Of a stretch of DNA of 64,000 nt, positions 32,795 to 42,157 are shown one piece after another. Position 1 is the first letter of the stretch. The number at the start of each line of letters is the position of its first letter. Location: assembly GCF_013415845.1 (NCBI RefSeq), contig NZ_CP058907.1, positions 5,258,415 through 5,322,414 on the forward strand. The letters are read 5' to 3'. The DNA comes from Rhodopseudomonas palustris (GTDB lineage: Bacteria > Pseudomonadota > Alphaproteobacteria > Rhizobiales > Xanthobacteraceae). Made by a program: the position numbers and the translations under genes. The notes under the pieces were generated by a model, which was not told the DNA's origin, searched no databases, and worked only from the letters and a program-made list of their open reading frames with translations.

Positions 32795-34078
32795 TTAGGC
32801 CGGCTTGCGCAGTCCCAGCGACACCGGCTCCGCGCTCTGCAACAGCCGTGCCCGCTCGGTGTTCGGCCACAGCAGCAACAGGCCGGCGACACCCGAAACG
32901 ATCATCACCGCGCCGTTGATGGCGTAGCCGACGATGTAACCGTGAAGCGGCGAGGCTGAGTGCTGCAGTACGCTGCCCATCACCCAGGGCGCGATGATCC
33001 CCGCCAGCGTATACAGCGCGCTGTAGATCGCGATCGCGGCGCCGCGCTGCGACACCGGAGCGAACTCGGCGATCATCGGCGGACACACCACGTAGATCGA
33101 GCCGCACAGGCCGGAGCCGACCACCAGGGCGACGATCCGTGCGGTGGGACTGTCGATATAGGGCAGCATCAGAATGATGGCGCCGCCGACCAAGAGTGGC
33201 GCCGCACCAAGCACGCCGCGCGCCATCCGGCTGGAGACGCCGCGCTGCATCAACCGCTGCGACAGCCAGCCGGTGAACAGCACCACGCAGGCGCCGAACA
33301 CCCACGGCGTGATCGAGACCAGCCCGGCCTGGTGCTGGCTGAAGCCCAGCCCCTGCACGATGAAGGTGGTGAACCAGGTCAGCCCGAGCGACAACGCCCA
33401 ATAGGCACCGAACGTCGCCAGCACGCAGCCGATGAAAGTGCGCGAGGTCAGCAGCCGCGCGTAGGGAATCCTCACCTCGGCGGCGGCCGCGGGGCTCGGC
33501 ACCAGCGGCCCCTCTTTGCCGAGTGCGACCCACGCCACCGCCCACATCAGCCCGACGATGCCGAGCGCCGCGAAGGCGTAGTGCCAGGAGTGATTGACGA
33601 TGATCCAGTTCAGCGCCGGCACCGCCAGGATCACGCCGAACGCCGAGCCCTGCGACAGGATCGCGGTCGGCAGCGTGCGCTGATGATCCGGAAACCACTT
33701 GTAGATCGCATGCGCTGCGACCGAGAACGCCGGCCCTTCGCCGGCGCCGAGAATGATGCGGCAGATCACGAAGGTGGCGAAGGAGACCTCGCCGACCATC
33801 GGAAACTGCGCCACCGCCCACACCAGCGCCAGCGCCAGCAGCACCCATCGGGTCTCGACCCGATTGACGATGAAGCCGACCACGATCGCGGTGATCGAGA
33901 ACAGGAAGAAGAACGACGAGCCGAGCAGACCGAATTGTTCGGGCGAGAGCTTCAGCTCCTGCATGATTGGCACGCCGGCCAAGCCTACGACGATCTTGTC
34001 GGCGAAGTTGACCACCATGAATAGAAACAGCAGGAAGGTGATCCTCCAGGCACCCTGCGGCGTGGGCTGCGCGGTCAC
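32795..34078 (-). CDS. MFS transporter of the anion:cation symporter (ACS) type
   Basis: 427 residues with about twelve TM helices. The N-terminal RITFLLFLFMVVNFADKIVVGLA, with Asp in helix 1, the signature loop FIVNRVETRWVLLALALVWAVAQF, and GEGPAFSVAAHAIYKWFPDHQ are hallmarks of the ACS family, which takes up organic anions such as phthalate, glucarate, hexuronates or tartrate. The substrate cannot be named. It stands alone, converging on the Liv-type binding protein. Confidence 0.85.
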   Translation of the reverse strand: MTAQPTPQGAWRITFLLFLFMVVNFADKIVVGLAGVPIMQELKLSPEQFGLLGSSFFFLFSITAIVVGFIVNRVETRWVLLALALVWAVAQFPMVGEVSFATFVICRIILGAGEGPAFSVAAHAIYKWFPDHQRTLPTAILSQGSAFGVILAVPALNWIIVNHSWHYAFAALGIVGLMWAVAWVALGKEGPLVPSPAAAAEVRIPYARLLTSRTFIGCVLATFGAYWALSLGLTWFTTFIVQGLGFSQHQAGLVSITPWVFGACVVLFTGWLSQRLMQRGVSSRMARGVLGAAPLLVGGAIILMLPYIDSPTARIVALVVGSGLCGSIYVVCPPMIAEFAPVSQRGAAIAIYSALYTLAGIIAPWVMGSVLQHSASPLHGYIVGYAINGAVMIVSGVAGLLLLWPNTERARLLQSAEPVSLGLRKPA

Positions 34079-34350
34079 GGCATGCTCCCTGGATCGTGTT
34101 TAATGGTTCGCTTAGTGCGAACCTATCGCAATGCTGCCGCTGTTCCCGCATGAATGCAATCGTGGAGTCGCTGCCGCGGCGCTTGCGTGCGTCGCAACCT
34201 TGTTTGCATCGCAGCAGCGTCGTCGCCTTGAGTGGCCGGCGCCCGGCCCCATATCCTCTGGCGAATGACGATGGGCTGGAAGGCTAGAATGACCGGATCG
34301 CGCCGGCGCGCATTGCGCGCTGTGATCGCCACATTGCGCGGACCGCGCCG

Positions 34351-35004
34351 ATGCTGATCGTCTCCGGTCTCACTAAATCCTATGTGTCCGGTCAGGACCG
34401 CGTCGCTGTGCTGCGCGGTGTCGACCTTGCGGTCGAGCCCGGCGAGAGCGTGGCGCTGACCGGCGAATCCGGCAGCGGCAAATCGACCTTGCTGCATCTG
34501 ATCGCCGGCCTCGATCAGCCCGATGGCGGCGCCATCACATTTGGCGAAGCGACGATCTCGACGATGCCGGACGCCGAGCGTGCCGCCTTTCGGCGCGAAC
34601 GGCTCGGGCTGGTGTTTCAGCAGTTCAACCTGATCCCGAGCCTGACGGTTGCCGACAATCTCGTATTCCAGGCCCGTCTCGCCGGCCGCCACGATGAGGC
34701 GTGGCGCACCGAGCTGATCGAGCGGCTCGGGCTCGGCACCTTGCTCAAGCGCTACCCCGAGCAACTCTCTGGCGGCCAGCAGCAGCGCGTCGCAATCGGC
34801 CGCGCGCTGGCGATCAAGCCGCTGCTGCTTCTCGCCGACGAGCCGACCGGCAATCTCGACGAATCAACCGCCGACGACGTGCTGTCGCTCGCTACCGATC
34901 TGGTTCGCCGCACCGGCTGCGGCTTCCTGATGGTGACGCACAGCGAGCGTCTCGCCGGTATGCTCGATCGCCGGGTGCATCTGCACGCGGGGCTGATCCA
35001 TTGA
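34351..35004 (+). CDS. LolD/AttE-type ABC transporter ATP-binding protein
   Basis: 217 residues. Walker A GESGSGKST (38-46), Q loop FQQFNLIPSLTV, signature LSGGQQQRVAIGRA, Walker B LLLADEPTGNLD and a switch His (MVTHSE) are all present, matching the LolD/MacB class of ATPases. It powers the FtsX-like permease encoded next, overlapping by 4 bases (TTGA). With the CrtC-fold protein after that, the set matches the AttEFGH organisation described in Agrobacterium. Confidence 0.92.
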   Translation: MLIVSGLTKSYVSGQDRVAVLRGVDLAVEPGESVALTGESGSGKSTLLHLIAGLDQPDGGAITFGEATISTMPDAERAAFRRERLGLVFQQFNLIPSLTVADNLVFQARLAGRHDEAWRTELIERLGLGTLLKRYPEQLSGGQQQRVAIGRALAIKPLLLLADEPTGNLDESTADDVLSLATDLVRRTGCGFLMVTHSERLAGMLDRRVHLHAGLIH

Positions 35005-37466
35005 GGCGCGCGCTGTGGATCCTCGCCGTGCTGCTGAGCCACTGGCGACGGCATCCGATGCAGCTTGCGACCCTGGCGATCGGCCTGATCTCCGCGACCG
35101 CCTTGTGGAGCGGCGTGCAGGCGTTGAACGCGCAGGCCCGCACGAGTTACGACCGCGCCGCCGCGGCGCTCGGCGGCAATCGCACCGCAACGTTGGTGGC
35201 GCGTGACGGCGGCAGCTTCTCCCAGCAGCTCTATGTCGACCTGCGCCGCGCCGGCTGGCAGGTGTCTCCGGCGGTCGAAGGCGCGATCCGGATCAGCGGC
35301 CGGTCGCTGCGGCTACTCGGCGTCGAGCCACTATCGCTGCCGGTCGAAGCCCGCACCGCGCCAGCGCTCGGCACCGGCGATCTGCAGGGCTTCATTCTAC
35401 CGCCGGGTCAGACGCTGATCGCGCCGGAGACGCTGCGCGACTTCAGCCTCGCCGAAGGCGCGACGCCGGAGCTGCCGAACGGCCAGCATCTGCCGCCGCT
35501 GAAGCCACAAGCGGAGATCGCGCCTGGCGTGCTGGTGGTTGACATCGGCATCGCGCAGCAACTGCTCGACATGCCGGACCGGCTGTCGCGGCTGCTGCTC
35601 GGCAGCAAGCCAAGCGATTCGCGCCCGCCGCTCCGCGACATCGTCGACGACAAGCTGCAGCTCGATCAGCCGGATGCCGCCACTGAGCTTGAGCGCCTCA
35701 CCGACAGCTTCCACCTCAACCTGACAGCGTTCGGTCTGCTGTCGTTCCTGGTCGGACTGTTCATCGTCAATTCGGCGATCGGGCTCGCGTTCGAGCAGCG
35801 CCGCCCGATGCTGCGTACCTTGCGTGCCTGCGGCGCCTCGGCGCGCCAGCTCAACGCTGTGATGGTAATCGAGCTGTGCCTGATCGCGCTGCTCGCCGGC
35901 CTTATCGGTCTGGTCTGCGGCTATCTGATCGCCGCGACGCTGCTGCCCGACGTCGCCGCCACCTTGCGGGGCCTGTACGGCGCGCAGATTCCCGGTGAGC
36001 TGTCGCTGCGGCCGCAATGGTGGCTCGCCGGCATCGCTATCAGCATTCTCGGCACGCTCGCCGCCGCGTCCACGGCGCTGATCAAGGCGGCAAGGCTGCC
36101 AGTGCTGGTCGCCGCGCAGCCTTATGCGTGGCAACAGGCGCAGTATCGCTGGCTGCTCGTGCAGGGCGTGGCTGCGCTCGCGGTGTTCGCCGCTGGTTTC
36201 GGGTTTCTGTGGTTCGGCGATTCGCTACTGTCGGGCTTTGCGGTGTTGGCCGCGATCCTGCTCGGCGCCGCCCTCGGGCTGCCGGCGATCCTCGGGCTGG
36301 TGCTGGCGCTCGGCGAGAAGCTGGCGCGGGGACCGCTGACGAACTGGTTCTGGGCCGACAGCCGGCTGCAGCTCTCCGGCCTCTCCCTGGCACTGATGGC
36401 GCTGCTGCTGGCGCTCGGCGTCAATGTCGGCGTCGGCACCATGGTCGAGAGCTTCAGCCGCACCTTCCAGCGCTGGCTCGACGGCCGGCTCGCCGCGGAG
36501 GTCTATCTCAATGCCGCCAGCGACCAACAGGCGACTGAGATCAAGGCTTGGCTGAAAGGCCGTCCCGAAGTTACCTCGCTGCTTCCGGGCGCGCGCGCCG
36601 AAGTGAAGCTGCAGGGCCAGCCGGTTGAGCTGATTGGATTCGCCGACGATGCCACGTATCGCGATCACTGGCCGCTGCTCGAGCACACCAAAGATGTCTG
36701 GGACCGCGTCGCGCGCGGCGATGCGGCACTGGTCAGCGAACAGCTGTGGCGCCGGCTCGGCGTCAAGCTCGGTGACCGCATCGTGGTGCCGAGCGACCGC
36801 GGCCCGTGGCCGGTCGAGGTGGTGGGGATCTATGCCGACTATGGCAATCCGCGCGGCCAGCTCGGCATCGCGTTCGGCGCGCTGGTGACGCATTTCCCCG
36901 ATGTGGCCAAGACGAGGTTCGGGCTGCGGGTAGATCCCGCACGGGTGCCGGCCCTGATCGCCGACCTGCGAAACAGCTTCGCGCTCGGGGAGCGGAGCCT
37001 CGCCGATCAGTCGACGTTGAAAGCGATCTCCAAACAGATCTTCAGCCGCACCTTCGCGGTGACCACCGCACTCAACGCTTTCACGCTCGGCATCGCCGGC
37101 GTGGCGCTGCTGACCAGCCTTCTGACCCTCGGTGCATCTCGGCTGCCGCAGCTCGCGCCGCTGTGGGCGATCGGCATCACCCGCCGCCGGCTGGCTTTGA
37201 TCGAACTGATGAAGACGCTGGCGATGGCGGCGATCACCGCGCTGCTGGCACTGCCGCTCGGCCTGCTAGTGGCGTGGTGCCTGATCGCAGTGGTGAACGT
37301 CAAAGCATTTGGCTGGCGTCTGCCGTTCGAGATGTTTCCGTTCGAACTGGCAAAGCTGGTCGGCATCGCGCTGCTGGCGACGCTGCTTGCAGCGGCGCTG
37401 CCGATCCTGAAGCTGATGCGGATGCAGCCGGCGCGGCTGGTGAAGGTGTTTGCCGATGAACGCTAG
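35001..37466 (+). CDS. FtsX-like ABC transporter permease (AttF-AttG type, two FtsX domains)
   Basis: 821 residues from a TTG that overlaps the ATPase stop. TM1 at about 18-37 (LATLAIGLISATALWSGVQA) precedes a periplasmic domain, a first FtsX core (about 245-420, starting FHLNLTAFGLLSFLVGLF), further TM helices in the middle, a second periplasmic domain (about 480-680) and a C-terminal FtsX core (about 690-815: TFAVTTALNAFTLGIAGVAL, ARLVKVF). Two FtsX domains in one chain correspond to a fused pair of permease subunits. With the LolD-like ATPase it would move a lipid or lipoprotein out of the inner membrane, or drive a periplasmic process. Its end overlaps the next gene by 11 bases. Confidence 0.88.
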   Translation: MRRALWILAVLLSHWRRHPMQLATLAIGLISATALWSGVQALNAQARTSYDRAAAALGGNRTATLVARDGGSFSQQLYVDLRRAGWQVSPAVEGAIRISGRSLRLLGVEPLSLPVEARTAPALGTGDLQGFILPPGQTLIAPETLRDFSLAEGATPELPNGQHLPPLKPQAEIAPGVLVVDIGIAQQLLDMPDRLSRLLLGSKPSDSRPPLRDIVDDKLQLDQPDAATELERLTDSFHLNLTAFGLLSFLVGLFIVNSAIGLAFEQRRPMLRTLRACGASARQLNAVMVIELCLIALLAGLIGLVCGYLIAATLLPDVAATLRGLYGAQIPGELSLRPQWWLAGIAISILGTLAAASTALIKAARLPVLVAAQPYAWQQAQYRWLLVQGVAALAVFAAGFGFLWFGDSLLSGFAVLAAILLGAALGLPAILGLVLALGEKLARGPLTNWFWADSRLQLSGLSLALMALLLALGVNVGVGTMVESFSRTFQRWLDGRLAAEVYLNAASDQQATEIKAWLKGRPEVTSLLPGARAEVKLQGQPVELIGFADDATYRDHWPLLEHTKDVWDRVARGDAALVSEQLWRRLGVKLGDRIVVPSDRGPWPVEVVGIYADYGNPRGQLGIAFGALVTHFPDVAKTRFGLRVDPARVPALIADLRNSFALGERSLADQSTLKAISKQIFSRTFAVTTALNAFTLGIAGVALLTSLLTLGASRLPQLAPLWAIGITRRRLALIELMKTLAMAAITALLALPLGLLVAWCLIAVVNVKAFGWRLPFEMFPFELAKLVGIALLATLLAAALPILKLMRMQPARLVKVFADER

Positions 37467-38541
37467 AGGTCGGATCAACCGGCGCATGTTCACCGGCAGC
37501 CTGGTCGCCGCAGCGATCGCGCCGCCGGCGTGGGCGCAGGGCTTTGCCGGGCTCGGCAGCGAAGCCGGCGGATTTGCCCCCGTGGTGCCCGGCCGCAAGC
37601 TGGCGTTTCCCAACGACCATGGTCCGCATCCCGATTTCCGGATCGAGTGGTGGTACCTGACCGCGAACCTGAAGGACGCTGCGGGCAAGGCCTATGGGGC
37701 GCAGTGGACGCTGTTCCGTCAGGCGATGACGCCGGGCCCGCAACGCGGCGGCTGGGCGAACCAGCAGATTTGGATGGCGCATGCCGCCGTCACCAGCGCC
37801 GACACCCACCGGTTTGCCGAGAAGTTCTCGCGCGGTGGCGTCGGGGTCGCCGGGGTCGAGGCCTCGCCGTTCAAGGCTGTCATCGATGATTGGGCGATGC
37901 AGGGAAGCTCGGCCATGGAGGCGGCAACGCTGTCGCCGCTCGAGGTTACGGCGCGTGGGGCAAATTTCAGCTACGCGCTGCAGCTGAGCGCCGACCGGCC
38001 GCTGGTGCTGCAAGGCGACAACGGCTACTCGCGCAAGTCCGAACGTGGCCAGGCGTCCTACTACTACAGCCAGCCGTATTTCACTGCGTCCGGCACCCTG
38101 ACGCTCGACGACCGCTCGATTCCGGTCGAGGGATCGGCCTGGATGGACCGCGAATGGTCGAGCCAGCCGCTCTCCTCCGACCAGACCGGCTGGGACTGGT
38201 TCTCGCTACATCTATCCTCGGGCGACAAGGTGATGCTGTTCCGGCTGCGGCAGCGCGACGGCACCAACTACTTCGCCGGCAATTGGATCGGTACCGACGG
38301 CCGTTCTGCGCCGCTATCTCCGGATCAGATCAAGCTCGAACCGCTCGGCTTCACCGCGGTCGGTTCGCGCCAAGTTCCGACGCGCTGGCGTGTGGCGGTC
38401 GCCGGCCACGATCTTGCGATCGAGACCACGCCGCTCAATCCCAGCAGCTGGATGGGCACCAGCTTTCCATATTGGGAGGGGCCGATCACCTTTGGCGGTA
38501 ACCGGAGCGGCTTCGGGTACCTTGAGATGACCGGATATTGA
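37456..38541 (+). CDS. AttH-like secreted protein, CrtC/lipocalin-like fold, Tat signal
   Basis: 361 residues from the ATG at 37456. The N-terminus RINRRMFTGSLVAAAIAPPAWAQG is a twin-arginine type signal, suggesting export of a folded or cofactor-containing protein. The mature part has the AttH/carotenoid 1,2-hydratase fold marks: FPNDHGPHPDFRIEWWYLTANL, LFRQAM, PVEGSAWMDREWSSQPL, GWDWFSLHLSSGDKVMLFRL and YWEGPITF. AttH-type proteins are not true carotenoid hydratases. It is the last gene of the ABC operon and probably cooperates with the permease in the periplasm; the ligand is unknown. Confidence 0.85.
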   Translation: MNARGRINRRMFTGSLVAAAIAPPAWAQGFAGLGSEAGGFAPVVPGRKLAFPNDHGPHPDFRIEWWYLTANLKDAAGKAYGAQWTLFRQAMTPGPQRGGWANQQIWMAHAAVTSADTHRFAEKFSRGGVGVAGVEASPFKAVIDDWAMQGSSAMEAATLSPLEVTARGANFSYALQLSADRPLVLQGDNGYSRKSERGQASYYYSQPYFTASGTLTLDDRSIPVEGSAWMDREWSSQPLSSDQTGWDWFSLHLSSGDKVMLFRLRQRDGTNYFAGNWIGTDGRSAPLSPDQIKLEPLGFTAVGSRQVPTRWRVAVAGHDLAIETTPLNPSSWMGTSFPYWEGPITFGGNRSGFGYLEMTGY

Positions 38542-38607
38542 GTTCAAGCTGCAGCCAACCGGCGGCCATCAGCCGGGCAAGAACGAACCTAGTGTGGGAG
38601 CCCTTGG

Positions 38608-39000
38608 ATGTTTCACTACACCACGATCGCCACCCTTCTGGCGTTGATGTTCTATTTCTACACCTCGGTGCAGGTCGCGCGCGCGCGGATGCTGTACGGC
38701 GTCAAGGCACCGGCGATCTCCGGCCATCCGGATTTCGAGCGTGTGTTTCGCGTCCAGGCCAATACGCTGGAATGGCTGCCAATCTTCCTGCCGTCGCTGT
38801 GGCTGTTCGCGTATTATCTGAGCGACGCCTTCGCGGCCGCGGCTGGCGCGGTGTGGATTATCGGCCGAATTCTCTACATGCTGGGCTATGCCGAAGCCCC
38901 GGAGAAGCGCGGCCTCGGCTTTGCGGTGCAGATGGTGGCGACCGCCTTCCTGTGGGGCGGTTCGGTGTACGGCGTCGTGCACCAGATGCTGGGGGCTTGA
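38608..39000 (+). CDS. MAPEG family membrane protein
   Basis: 130 residues with four TM helices. VARARMLYGVKAPAISGHPDFERVFRVQANTLEW-type sequence and NTLEWLPIFLP are the MAPEG signature (Glu and Arg in the loop and helix 2), and GRILYMLGYAEAPEKRGLGF is the typical third-helix block. MAPEG proteins are glutathione-dependent membrane enzymes in eukaryotes; bacterial members are mostly uncharacterised. It starts 66 bases after the AttH-like gene, possibly in the same transcript, but family C repeat elements follow it. Confidence 0.85.
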   Translation: MFHYTTIATLLALMFYFYTSVQVARARMLYGVKAPAISGHPDFERVFRVQANTLEWLPIFLPSLWLFAYYLSDAFAAAAGAVWIIGRILYMLGYAEAPEKRGLGFAVQMVATAFLWGGSVYGVVHQMLGA

Positions 39001-39010
39001 ACCATCCTCC

Positions 39011-39105
39011 GTCACGGACGTCATGCGCGGGCTTGACCCGCGCCTCCATCACCTCTTCGAAAGACTCTGAGCGATGGATGGCCGGGTCAAGCCCGGCCAT
39101 GACGA
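39011..39105. repeat. Intergenic palindromic repeat, family C
   Basis: Contains CGTCATGCGCGGGCTTGACC with CGCGCC, an AT-richer middle (CATCACCTCTTCGAAAGACT) and GGCCGGGTCAAGCCCGGCCA with TGACGA. The ends (GTCATGxxxGGGCTTGACCC / GGGTCAAGCCCxxxCATGAC) are complementary. Situated between two convergent genes. Its right half matches the palindrome at 32711. Confidence 0.7.
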
Positions 39106-39186
39106 CAAACAGCTCGCCGTCATGTCGGCGAAAAGCCGGTGCCCTTGCGGAGCGCCGGCCTTCACTTCAGATGCTCGATCGAGCGC

Positions 39187-40380
39187 TTACTTGGTCAGCG
39201 GGCAGCCGCTCTCTGCCGCAGTCGGGAACGCCTTGTCGCCCGGCACGGTGGCGAGCAGCTTGTAGTAATCCCACGGCTTCTTCGATTCTTCCGGCTTCTT
39301 CACCTCGAACAGATACATGTCGTGGACGAAGCGGCCGTTGGCCAGCACCTTGCCGGATGCAAACGCGTCGTCGACCGGCAGCTCCTTCAGCTTCTTGGCC
39401 ACCGCATCGGTGTCCTTAGTTCCGGCGGCCTTGACGGCCTTCAAATAGGACAGCGTCGCCGAATAAGTCCCGGCCTGGATCATGCTCGGCATCCGGCTGG
39501 TGCGCTTGAAGAAACGCTCGGCGAACTCACGCGATTTGTCGTCGCGATCCCAATAATAGGCTTCGGTCAGCACCAAGCCCTGCGCCGCCTTGAGGCCGAG
39601 ACCGTTCACTTCGGCCAGCGTCATCAACAGGCCCGCAAGCTTCTGGCCGCCGGCGACGATGCCGAATTCAGAGGCCTGCTTGATCGAGTTGGCGGTGTCG
39701 AGGCCGGCATTGGCAAGGCCGACGACCTTGGCCTTCGAGGCCTGCGCCTGCAGCAGGAACGAGGAGAAGTCCGACGAATTCAGCGGATGCCGCACCGAGC
39801 CGAGCACCTTGCCGCCGCTGGCGAGCACGATCTCACTAGTGTCCTTCTCGAGCGCGTAGCCGAACGCGTAGTCCGCGGTCAGGAAGAACCAGGTGTCGCC
39901 GCCGGCCTTCACCAGGGCGCCGCCGGTTCCGACCGCGAGGGCATGAGTATCGAACGCCCAATGGAACCCGTAAGGCTGGCAGGCATCGCCGGTGATCCGC
40001 GACGTCGCAGCGCCGACCACGATGTCGATCTTCTTCTTTTCCTTCGACAGATCCTGGATCGCCAGCGCCACCGACGAGGTGGTGAGTTCGGTAATCATGT
40101 CGACGCCGTCGACGTCGTACCACTTGCGCGCGATCGCGACCGCGTTGTCGGGCTTGTTCTGATGATCGGCCGAGATGAGCTCAATCTTCTGCCCCAGCAC
40201 TTCGCCGCCGAAATCCTCCACCGCCATCTTGGCGGCTTCGAGCGACCACTTGCCGCCGTAGTCCGCGTACACGCCGGACTGGTCGTTGAGGATGCCGATC
40301 TTGACGCCCTGCGCCGAAGCCGGCGTGATGGCAACGAGGGCAGTGGCCGCAAGCGCGGCGGAAAGAAGTTTGAGTTTCAT
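39187..40380 (-). CDS. LivK-family ABC transporter substrate-binding protein (second copy)
   Basis: 397 residues. Signal peptide MKLKLLSAALAATALVAITP-ASAQ, then VKIGILNDQSGVYADYGGKW, and VLGQKIELISADHQNKPDNA, typical of Peripla_BP_6 proteins that bind aromatic or other organic acids, or branched-chain amino acids. The ATG at 40380 has GGGAGGCACGCA in front of it. Not closely similar to the copy at 31458. No permease gene adjoins it. The C-terminus ends AESGCPLTK. R. palustris encodes many such proteins for lignin-derived acids; which ligand this one takes is unknown. Confidence 0.88.
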   Translation of the reverse strand: MKLKLLSAALAATALVAITPASAQGVKIGILNDQSGVYADYGGKWSLEAAKMAVEDFGGEVLGQKIELISADHQNKPDNAVAIARKWYDVDGVDMITELTTSSVALAIQDLSKEKKKIDIVVGAATSRITGDACQPYGFHWAFDTHALAVGTGGALVKAGGDTWFFLTADYAFGYALEKDTSEIVLASGGKVLGSVRHPLNSSDFSSFLLQAQASKAKVVGLANAGLDTANSIKQASEFGIVAGGQKLAGLLMTLAEVNGLGLKAAQGLVLTEAYYWDRDDKSREFAERFFKRTSRMPSMIQAGTYSATLSYLKAVKAAGTKDTDAVAKKLKELPVDDAFASGKVLANGRFVHDMYLFEVKKPEESKKPWDYYKLLATVPGDKAFPTAAESGCPLTK

Positions 40381-40465
40381 TGCGTGCCTCCCAGTGTTTT
40401 GGTTGGCGCGCAGCTTAGTTAGGAAAATTGCCGCTGCCCAGCGGATTGTTGAGCAATGGCAGTCG

Positions 40466-42151
40466 TTAGAGGCTGTCGAACTTATAGGCCGCTTGCAAGA
40501 AGGTTCCATAGCGCTCGGTGCGCGCCGGCAGGGTCTGACAGGGACACTCCGTGCCGAAGATATTGGTGTAGGCGTTGGTGGTCGCCCACATCGCCCAATA
40601 CCGCGCACCGGCGCCAATGCTGAAAGCGCTGTTCAACTGATAGGACAGGATGGCTTCGAGCTGGACGCCCTGCCCCGTGCCCTGTGACGGCGACACTTTG
40701 TCGGCGACGTCGGTCCGCAGCAGATGCGTATCGGTTCCGAAGGTCTTCACATACGGCAGATAGGCCGCATCCGCCGAGAGCTTGACCCCACGGCCGAGCC
40801 CGATCTCACCGTTGAGGCCGACCCGCAACGAATGCCAGGTGTCGTTCTGGGTGATGGCGAGAACTGCATCCGAAATCGGTTGCGCGCAGACCAGCGACGT
40901 GGCGCCTGCCGTCTGCACGCAGCCATAGGCCGATTTGTTCTCGCGATAATAATTGTAACCGACGAAGCCGCCGAATTTGTAGTCCGGCCCGTGCACCAGA
41001 TTGTAGCCGACATCCACAGTCGCATAGGCGATGCTGCCCCTGACCGGATCCGACAGCGTATTCGAATAGGGGATGCCGTCGGAGGCGATCCAGTCCTCGT
41101 CGTTCATATGACCGGTCAGCAGCGTGCCGCCGCCGGCAAAGCCCTTGAGGAAGGTGTCGTAGGGACCTTCGATACGACCGAAAGCCTCCCCCGACACAGC
41201 GGTATTTTGATAGGTCAACCGCGAGATCAGGAAATTCTGATTGCCCTGATCGAATGTGCCGCCGAGATCTTTCTGGAAACGACCCGAACTATACCAGACG
41301 CGACCGCCGACCTCGACCGCTCCGCGCTCGACGACATCGACCCCGGCCTGGGTGCCGCGCAGATGATAGTCGTCGAAGCGTGCGTCGACATCGCCGCCGA
41401 ATTTGAGGTTGAGGCCGACCTTCACCGCATGCAGGTCCTGCTCGACCCTGCTCCTGCCCTGCGGCGTTGCGAAAGAGCCGACGCCCGGCACCAGCCGTTC
41501 GCTGTCCGGTGTCGCCATGTCGCGGCTGCCGAAATCGGCGTAGTTGTATTCGAGCTTCACCGACCAGGCCGGCGCCAGCGCCCGTTCGATGCCGGCACCG
41601 ACGGTCCAGCCCCACCGACCGTCATTGGCGGCGGTCAAATTGCCGAGCGGATAGCCGACGGCGATGTCGAGCCGCTCACTGAGATAGGCCGCACCGCCTT
41701 TGGCGTAGAGCAGCGTGCGGCCGCCGGGACCGGTGACGAAGCCGGCACGGCCGGTCAGCGTCGCCAATGCATCCTGGCGGACGCGGCAATTGGACGAAAT
41801 GAACAACCCCGACGACGCCATGCAAGTGTTGGTGCCCTTGGCGTTCATCGAACTGAGATCGGCCTCGACGCCGATCAGCCAATTCGCGTTCGGCTGATAG
41901 TTGTAGCCGACCTGGATGCCTGCCAGCGCAGCCGGGCTGCGGACGCTGCCGCCGTAGAGACCGGGGCCAGCGGGATCGCTGAAGCTCGACGAGCCGAAGC
42001 TGCCGCCGACATGGGCGCCCCAATACAGGCCGGTCCAATTCCACGACACCGGCGCAACGGGCATGAGCGGAGGAAAGCGCGGCATGTCGGCCGCCGCGGC
42101 CGGAGAGATGACCGTCGCGAGCGTGGCTACGGTAACAAGGATTCGACTCAT
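40466..42151 (-). CDS. Outer-membrane protein: Omp25-like barrel fused to an omptin-like barrel
   Basis: 561 residues. Signal peptide to about residue 21, then NWTGLYWGAHVGGSFG, the hallmark of the Omp25/RopB-type eight-strand barrel of Rhizobiales, which ends near residue 252 (HAVKVGLNLKFGG). The remainder (about 255-561) is a second barrel. It contains GHMNDEDW (348-354), strongly like OmpT NMVDQDW, which carries catalytic Asp83 and Asp85, and GTDTH (472-476), equivalent in place to the OmpT Asp210-x-His212. So it looks like an omptin protease domain with both dyads kept (Asp351, Asp353, Asp474, His476). The function is unproven. ATG at 42151 is chosen for the signal peptide. A perfect 15-bp hairpin lies six bases upstream of it. 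Confidence 0.8.
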   Translation of the reverse strand: MSRILVTVATLATVISPAAAADMPRFPPLMPVAPVSWNWTGLYWGAHVGGSFGSSSFSDPAGPGLYGGSVRSPAALAGIQVGYNYQPNANWLIGVEADLSSMNAKGTNTCMASSGLFISSNCRVRQDALATLTGRAGFVTGPGGRTLLYAKGGAAYLSERLDIAVGYPLGNLTAANDGRWGWTVGAGIERALAPAWSVKLEYNYADFGSRDMATPDSERLVPGVGSFATPQGRSRVEQDLHAVKVGLNLKFGGDVDARFDDYHLRGTQAGVDVVERGAVEVGGRVWYSSGRFQKDLGGTFDQGNQNFLISRLTYQNTAVSGEAFGRIEGPYDTFLKGFAGGGTLLTGHMNDEDWIASDGIPYSNTLSDPVRGSIAYATVDVGYNLVHGPDYKFGGFVGYNYYRENKSAYGCVQTAGATSLVCAQPISDAVLAITQNDTWHSLRVGLNGEIGLGRGVKLSADAAYLPYVKTFGTDTHLLRTDVADKVSPSQGTGQGVQLEAILSYQLNSAFSIGAGARYWAMWATTNAYTNIFGTECPCQTLPARTERYGTFLQAAYKFDSL

Positions 42152-42157
42152 GGCATC

